A stretch of DNA of 45,241 nt, taken from NCBI GenBank assembly GCA_903915625.1, contig CAIWTN010000099.1:1-45241 (forward strand), given 5' to 3'. Position numbers and translations under genes: made by a program. This stretch comes from an uncultured Pseudomonadota bacterium (GTDB taxonomy: Bacteria; Bdellovibrionota_B; Oligoflexia; Oligoflexales; CAIYRB01). The notes under the pieces are model-generated. The model searched no databases. It had not been told where the DNA came from and was given only the letters and a program-made list of their open reading frames with translations. This document shows, piece by piece, positions 41,714 through 45,241 of this stretch (positions are counted from its first letter, which is position 1; the number at the start of each line of letters is the position of its first letter).

Positions 41714-42328
41714 TTAGCGTAGTTTTTGGAAGGCCGTGACTAGTGCCTCATGGGCAGGAGATTTAATCTTTGCTGTGGAGCGAATTATAAGCCGCTTGCC
41801 AGTGACGACTTTACCATCGGCGGTGACTGATGCGTGTTCGTAGTAAAAGGTCAGAGCATCAAATGCTACTGGAGCTAGATCTGATAGGTCTTCTGCACTT
41901 TTAAGAGCTGGGGCCAAGGTTCTTTTAAACTCTTCTGCGCTTACTTGACGGTCGCTTGAGATTTCATTAGCCCCGGGCTTGATTACGTAGACGTGGAATT
42001 GTCCCTTTCCAGGATTTCCCATCACCAAAAGCTGGCCAGCATCAGCCCAGCCGCCGGAACTAAATAGTCCCCATGCCTCAGTGAACTGACCTGGAGCGTT
42101 GCCTAAACGAGCAACTAGTAATTTGTGCCAAGGTGAGGGTATGGTCTCTGGTTGATTTAACCCCCGAGCCTTCGTCTGCGTTGGTTCTTGCACCGCAGCT
42201 TGCGTGCCGGGCTCTGGTTCTGCTTTCAGAGTTTGACCCTGAGTCAAAACGCACCCACATGCATTCATCACCACCGCGGTCACAAGCCAAGGTAGGGACT
42301 TCGAGATGTTTTTATTAACTAAGCTCAT
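41714..42328 (-). CDS. Putative lipoprotein, unknown function
   Basis: 204 residues. It starts MSLVNKNISKSLPWLVTAVV, then MNACGC; a lipidation cysteine is probable (23 or 25). The mature part has a short Pro/Glu/Gln linker, then a folded alpha-beta domain with WAGSS-like GGWADAGQLLVMGNPGKGQF and VAFDALTFYYEHASVTADGK. I do not recognise the family. A TTG at 42346 could extend it by six codons, but the ATG at 42328 sits 2 bp after the upstream gene's stop with GGCGAG before it, so translational coupling is likely. The stop is 14 bp from the convergent REC-TPR gene. Confidence 0.72.
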   Translation of the reverse strand: MSLVNKNISKSLPWLVTAVVMNACGCVLTQGQTLKAEPEPGTQAAVQEPTQTKARGLNQPETIPSPWHKLLVARLGNAPGQFTEAWGLFSSGGWADAGQLLVMGNPGKGQFHVYVIKPGANEISSDRQVSAEEFKRTLAPALKSAEDLSDLAPVAFDALTFYYEHASVTADGKVVTGKRLIIRSTAKIKSPAHEALVTAFQKLR

Positions 42329-42330
42329 AA

Positions 42331-42669
42331 TTACTCGCCATCGCAAAACTTGATTTTAGTGATAGTGCGTGGCTGACCGACGGTCGCCACTCGCAAGTCT
42401 ACATACCGAAATTTTTTGCCATACACTTTTTCAGCGTATTCCAGAGTTGACTGAAGCCGACAGTCCTCTTTCATCGTCGTGCGGTTTCGTGCGCAGACTG
42501 GAATGAATCCAGGTTCAGTCTGGCCCTCTAGTTTTGGCTCTGGCTCTAACACCCAAGCGCATTGTTTTTTTCCATCCGGGTCACATGCAACTGTAGCTCC
42601 CGCTAGGATTGCAAGTAGTATGGGTGCAAAACAGGACTTCAATAGGGTCTTGTTCGGACGTCTCAACAT
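42331..42669 (-). CDS. Small cysteine-containing lipoprotein
   Basis: 112 residues. The signal peptide ends AGATVACDPD, giving a lipidated Cys29 with Asp at +2. The mature 84 residues have four further cysteines (about 37, 59, 70 and 109), enough for two disulphides. A compact beta-rich domain includes GFIPVCARNRTTMKEDCRLQ and FRYVDLRVATVGQPRTITKI. No family is recognised. It is the first gene of a two-gene operon with the next putative lipoprotein. An inverted repeat lies 36 bp upstream of its start. Confidence 0.72.
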   Translation of the reverse strand: MLRRPNKTLLKSCFAPILLAILAGATVACDPDGKKQCAWVLEPEPKLEGQTEPGFIPVCARNRTTMKEDCRLQSTLEYAEKVYGKKFRYVDLRVATVGQPRTITKIKFCDGE

Positions 42670-42704
42670 GCATCCCTTTCGTGACGAATCGATATCAGTC
42701 TAGC

Positions 42705-42744
42705 GGAATCAACTTGGGTTCTCCAGTGGAGACTCTGTTGATCC
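42705..42744. promoter_or_regulatory. Long interrupted inverted repeat in a divergent gap
   Basis: GGAATCAAC (42705-42713) mirrors GTTGATCC (42737-42744, one bulged base), and TCTCCA (42720-42725) mirrors TGGAGA (42727-42732) about a single central G. It lies between the start of the lipoprotein pair (-) and the AstE-like gene (+). It could be an operator for a dimeric regulator or an RNA stem. The rest of this 203-bp gap shows nothing I can name. Confidence 0.45.
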
Positions 42745-42872
42745 GGTTGTTGCTGCGCTGTGATTGACCGTTGCATCGACGCCGGACACCGTGACAGAGT
42801 GCTTAAAAAGACGAGACTAGTGATCGTGGCGACCTTGGCGGGTAGCCGAATATAGTAAAAGGATAGATAAGC

Positions 42873-43895
42873 ATGGCAGCTGAGATCGATGTACAGATCG
42901 CGCGCTTTGAGAGTTTCTTTAGCGACCATAGTGCGAGTTTAAATGGTGATTTGACCATCGAGCGCTTATGCGAATTTGGTTGGTTACTAAAGCCGCGCCG
43001 CACGGCAGTGAGTTTGCCGGTTGGTAAGAGTATCGGTCTCACTTTAATGGGGATTACGCACGGCAATGAGTGGGCCGGTGCTGCAGTCCTTAATGACACC
43101 CTGAGTCATATCGCTGCCGGAAGTATCAATTTGAACCTCCCTGTCGCTTTTGTCCTCGGCAATCCTTGGGCGGCCAGACAAAACAAGCGGTTTCTGGAGC
43201 GTGATTTAAATCGTAGCTTTGCCCGCCAGCACCCTCGGCTGCAGGAGGAGCGGCGTGCCGTCGAGCTTATGAACGTGCTTAAACGTACGGCCTATATTCT
43301 CGACTTTCATCAGACAATGAGGCGCTCAGATCGTCCCTTCTTTATCTTTCCATATAGTGTTCAAAGTCTCGCCTTTGCCCGCCAAGTCATGCCTAGGCTG
43401 ACGGTTGTTACCCACTGGGGGAAGCCGTTTTCTGCCGAAGGCATGTGCTCGGATGAGTATGTAATCAGTCAAGGAGGCACGGGGATTTCCCTGGAGCTGG
43501 GCCAAAACGGCCTCGATCCATATCAGATCGCGGTTGGTGTTGATGCCGCTCTGTGGGCGATAAGAAGTGCAGCTATGACTTGTGCCGGTGACGAGGGTAG
43601 CTTACGCAGGCGGGTCAGTAGCTGTGAGGCGGATTTATATACTTGGGCATCGATTGTGCCCTGGCCGCAAACAGGATTTGTCGAGCTTATTGAGGGGCTT
43701 GAGAATTTTCGTGAAGTCCGTTCCGGGGAACGCCTAGGAGTTGTCGATGGGCAACCGCTTCTCGCTACAGGCGACGGTAAGATACTATTCCCTAAGTATT
43801 TGACTCGGCAGCAGCAGTCTCAGCAGACCAGTCGACCCACGGAAGTGTTGCGTATCATGAGGCCCTTGCGGATTGAGGAACTGCCGACCAGTTAG
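42873..43895 (+). CDS. Succinylglutamate desuccinylase/aspartoacylase family hydrolase
   Basis: Zinc-dependent deacylase of the M14-like AstE/ASPA family. The 340-residue protein has the zinc ligands in ITHGNEW (His63, Glu66) and LDFHQT (His146), the family's NPWAARQNKRFLERDLNRSF (with the arginine/asparagine substrate site DLNRSF, 111-116) and a probable catalytic Glu208 in ISLELGQ. No other arginine succinyltransferase (ast) pathway gene is adjacent, so the true substrate is uncertain; the family also includes N-acyl-amino-acid hydrolases. AAGGA lies 9 nt before the ATG. Confidence 0.88.
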   Translation: MAAEIDVQIARFESFFSDHSASLNGDLTIERLCEFGWLLKPRRTAVSLPVGKSIGLTLMGITHGNEWAGAAVLNDTLSHIAAGSINLNLPVAFVLGNPWAARQNKRFLERDLNRSFARQHPRLQEERRAVELMNVLKRTAYILDFHQTMRRSDRPFFIFPYSVQSLAFARQVMPRLTVVTHWGKPFSAEGMCSDEYVISQGGTGISLELGQNGLDPYQIAVGVDAALWAIRSAAMTCAGDEGSLRRRVSSCEADLYTWASIVPWPQTGFVELIEGLENFREVRSGERLGVVDGQPLLATGDGKILFPKYLTRQQQSQQTSRPTEVLRIMRPLRIEELPTS

Positions 43896-43975
43896 TGTGG
43901 TAGCGGTGGGTGGAAAAAAAGTCTGGTAAAGTCGACTCTTCCTTGGGTATAACCCTAACCTCAAGTTGGGAAAGC

Positions 43976-44051
43976 GCCGTTGTAGCTCAGCTGGTAGAGC
44001 AGCTGATTCGTAATCAGCAGGTCGTGCGTTCAAATCGCATCAACGGCTCCA
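43976..44051 (+). tRNA. tRNA-Thr (anticodon CGT)
   Basis: 76-nt cloverleaf including an encoded CCA. Acceptor GCCGTTG (43976-43982) pairs with CAACGGC (44041-44047). The D-arm is GCTC..GAGC and the anticodon stem GCTGA/TCAGC with loop TTCGTAA, anticodon CGT, reading ACG. The T-arm is GTGCG/CGCAT with loop TTCAAAT. The discriminator base is T, while E. coli threonine tRNAs have A. The gene is close to the E. coli tRNA-Thr(CGT) pattern in its anticodon arm. Confidence 0.96.
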
Positions 44052-44295
44052 GCTAAATCCTCCCTAAACTCAACTGGATACATCACTTCAATCCTCGCTC
44101 AATGTCTCCTGAATTCTGAAATGGGACACTGGTGGGGTAAGTCCAGATAAGAAACCTCACCTTGTCATGATCATTTGAACTTCCTCGAATGCGACAAGTT
44201 TTTAGCCTTGGTGTTTCAGCCTCCCTTTGTATTAAATAAAGCCCTCTTATTTAGGTAACTAGAATCTCCAACTCCGTTGATCGACGAGGACAAGC
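44052..44295. other. Intergenic region after tRNA-Thr
   Basis: 244 bp without a gene. It holds an AT-rich 7-bp inverted repeat TAAATAA/TTATTTA (44233-44239, 44247-44253) shortly before xthA, which could be a weak terminator or part of a promoter. I see no integrase, and no copy of the tRNA 3' end that would mark an attachment site. Confidence 0.4.
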
Positions 44296-45072
44296 ATGAA
44301 AGTCATCACATGCAATGTGAATGGCATACGTTCTGCTACAAGCAAGGGCATTTGGGATTGGTTAGCCGAACAAGGGGCCGATTTCATTTGTCTACAGGAA
44401 GTCCGAGCAAAACTTGAGGATTTACCTAAGGAAGCGTCGGCATTAGAAGGCTATGAAGCTCATTTTCACCTAGCAGAACGCCCTGGGTATAGTGGTGTGG
44501 CTGTTTACGCTAGGAGTAAACCTGAAAATGTGACAACGGCCATGGGGCTACCGTCTTTGGAAGCAGAGGGGCGTTATCTTCAGCTTGATTATCCAAATCT
44601 ATCAATAATTTCTATTTACTTCCCGTCAGGCTCGGCTAGTCCGGAGCGTCAGTATATAAAGTACGACATGCTCGATCACTTGACGCACATGCTTGAAGGG
44701 TTTCGCCGGAGTAAGCGTCATTTCATCATCTGCGGAGATTGGAACATCGCCCATCGTGAAATCGATTTGAAGAATTGGCGCGGAAATAAAAAGAACTCAG
44801 GTTTTCTTCCGCTCGAGCGGGCCTGGATGGATAGCGTTCTCGGGCGCTTAGGCTATGTGGATGCATTTCGTGTCGTTAACCAAGAAGCGGACCAATATAC
44901 CTGGTGGTCGAATCGCGGCGCTGCATATGAGAACAACGTTGGATGGCGTATTGATTATCAGGTTGTTTCCCCGGAACTAGCGCCCATGGTGCGCTCGGCG
45001 GAGATATATACAGGGGCTCGCTTTTCCGACCATGCTCCGCTGATCATTGATTATGATCTAAAACGTACCTGA
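44296..45072 (+). CDS. xthA: Exodeoxyribonuclease III (AP endonuclease)
   Basis: XthA removes 3'-blocking groups and nicks DNA at abasic sites in base excision repair. The 258-residue protein has the family blocks in order: MKVITCNVNGIRSATSKG (Asn7), FICLQEVRA (Glu35, metal), RPGYSGVAVY, SIYFPSGSASPERQYIKY (Tyr), ICGDWNIAHREIDLKN (Asp148, Asn150) and ARFSDHAPLIIDY (Asp245-His246 pair). Length and motifs fit an intact enzyme of the ExoA/XthA type. GAGGA precedes the ATG. It stands alone between the tRNA and a promoter region at the right edge. Confidence 0.97.
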   Translation: MKVITCNVNGIRSATSKGIWDWLAEQGADFICLQEVRAKLEDLPKEASALEGYEAHFHLAERPGYSGVAVYARSKPENVTTAMGLPSLEAEGRYLQLDYPNLSIISIYFPSGSASPERQYIKYDMLDHLTHMLEGFRRSKRHFIICGDWNIAHREIDLKNWRGNKKNSGFLPLERAWMDSVLGRLGYVDAFRVVNQEADQYTWWSNRGAAYENNVGWRIDYQVVSPELAPMVRSAEIYTGARFSDHAPLIIDYDLKRT

Positions 45073-45101
45073 AGAAATTTTGAAAAAGTGCGATGCAGTT
45101 G

Positions 45102-45129
45102 TTGACAAATAATTCGAGGAGCGTACATT
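45102..45129 (+). promoter_or_regulatory. Sigma-70-type promoter, first of a tandem pair
   Basis: TTGACA at 45102-45107 is a perfect -35. TACATT at 45124-45129 is a fair -10, with 16-bp spacing. It points out of the window to the right. No coding sequence follows before the window ends. Confidence 0.6.
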
Positions 45130-45196
45130 CACCTTCCTCGGCACTGAGCCGGTTCGCTAACCCCGAACAACTTTGAAAAAAAAGTTAAGTGAAGGG

Positions 45197-45224
45197 TTGA
45201 CAAAAAAAGCGAAACGAGTAAAGT
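45197..45224 (+). promoter_or_regulatory. Sigma-70-type promoter, second of a tandem pair
   Basis: TTGACA at 45197-45202 is a perfect -35 and TAAAGT at 45219-45224 a fair -10, spacing 16 bp. Tandem consensus -35 elements with an A-rich upstream stretch (AAAAAAAAG near 45176-45184) are typical of strong stable-RNA promoters. The target lies beyond the window. Confidence 0.65.
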
Positions 45225-45241
45225 GCGGATCTCTCGAAGAA

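Noticed and set aside
44052-44295. Integration site next to tRNA-Thr
   Set aside because: No integrase gene and no repeat of the tRNA 3' end is visible on the right side.
1-45241. CRISPR array, insertion sequence or prophage
   Set aside because: No regularly spaced direct repeats, transposase, integrase or phage structural genes were seen.

Overview
The window reads as chromosomal core sequence of a flagellated, diderm (LPS-bearing) Gram-negative bacterium. LptD/LptE, several outer-membrane beta-barrel candidates and lipoproteins indicate an outer membrane. The accD-folC pair, the 259-residue SpeD of the E. coli class and the short flagellin starting MGLRI suggest a proteobacterial-type lineage. 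A fused SecD-SecF, a GldA/GldF/GldG/DUF4340-type ABC set, a single-chain pyruvate carboxylase and many small unrecognised lipoproteins fit a Bdellovibrionota/Oligoflexia-like or related deep branch better than an enterobacterium. This placement is inference; no complete rRNA gene lies in the window. I see no phage, insertion sequence, CRISPR array or island-like compositional break.

Layout. 1-7.5 kb: a CHASE2-type nucleotide cyclase (-); an HTH/coiled-coil protein, a PorV/FadL-like outer-membrane protein and a helical-repeat secreted protein, all (+); a STAS-like protein and an unknown protein (-); and an LptE-like lipoprotein (+). 7.5-13.9 kb: accD-folC-lptD-speD on the minus strand. 14.1-18.3 kb: a Cys-rich small protein, secDF and a Tim44-domain protein. 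18.5-23.1 kb: a tightly overlapping four-gene Gld-like ABC operon. 23.1-29.1 kb: flagellin, fliD, fliS and flgE, with an antisense GNAT acetyltransferase inside the cluster and a free-standing CcmI/CycH-C-terminal-like periplasmic protein after flgE. 29.4-32.8 kb: a lipoprotein with a repeat linker, plsC, a divergent coaBC and a tiny basic ORF. 33-39.3 kb: two small barrel proteins, pyruvate carboxylase, a lipoprotein, a GNAT and a second tiny basic ORF. 39.3-45.2 kb: phosphofructokinase, a pseudo-receiver/TPR protein, two lipoproteins, an AstE/ASPA-family hydrolase, tRNA-Thr(CGT), exonuclease III and tandem sigma-70-type promoters reading off the right edge, perhaps into an rRNA operon.

Working together. 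LptE and LptD form the LPS translocon. SecDF assists export of the many envelope proteins encoded here. AccD, PlsC, CoaBC and Pyc serve acyl-lipid, CoA and anaplerotic metabolism. FliC, FliD, FliS and FlgE are filament, cap, chaperone and hook.

Most worth a second look: two tiny very basic ORFs (54 and 44 codons); a CoaBC-like protein without the usual decarboxylase cysteine; a receiver domain with Ser in place of the phospho-acceptor Asp; an LptD with a charged coiled-coil insertion and altered cysteines; the Gld-like operon placed just upstream of the flagellin gene; and possible RNA or operator structures at the flagellin start and in two divergent intergenic regions. No fully novel multi-gene system is demonstrable from sequence alone.
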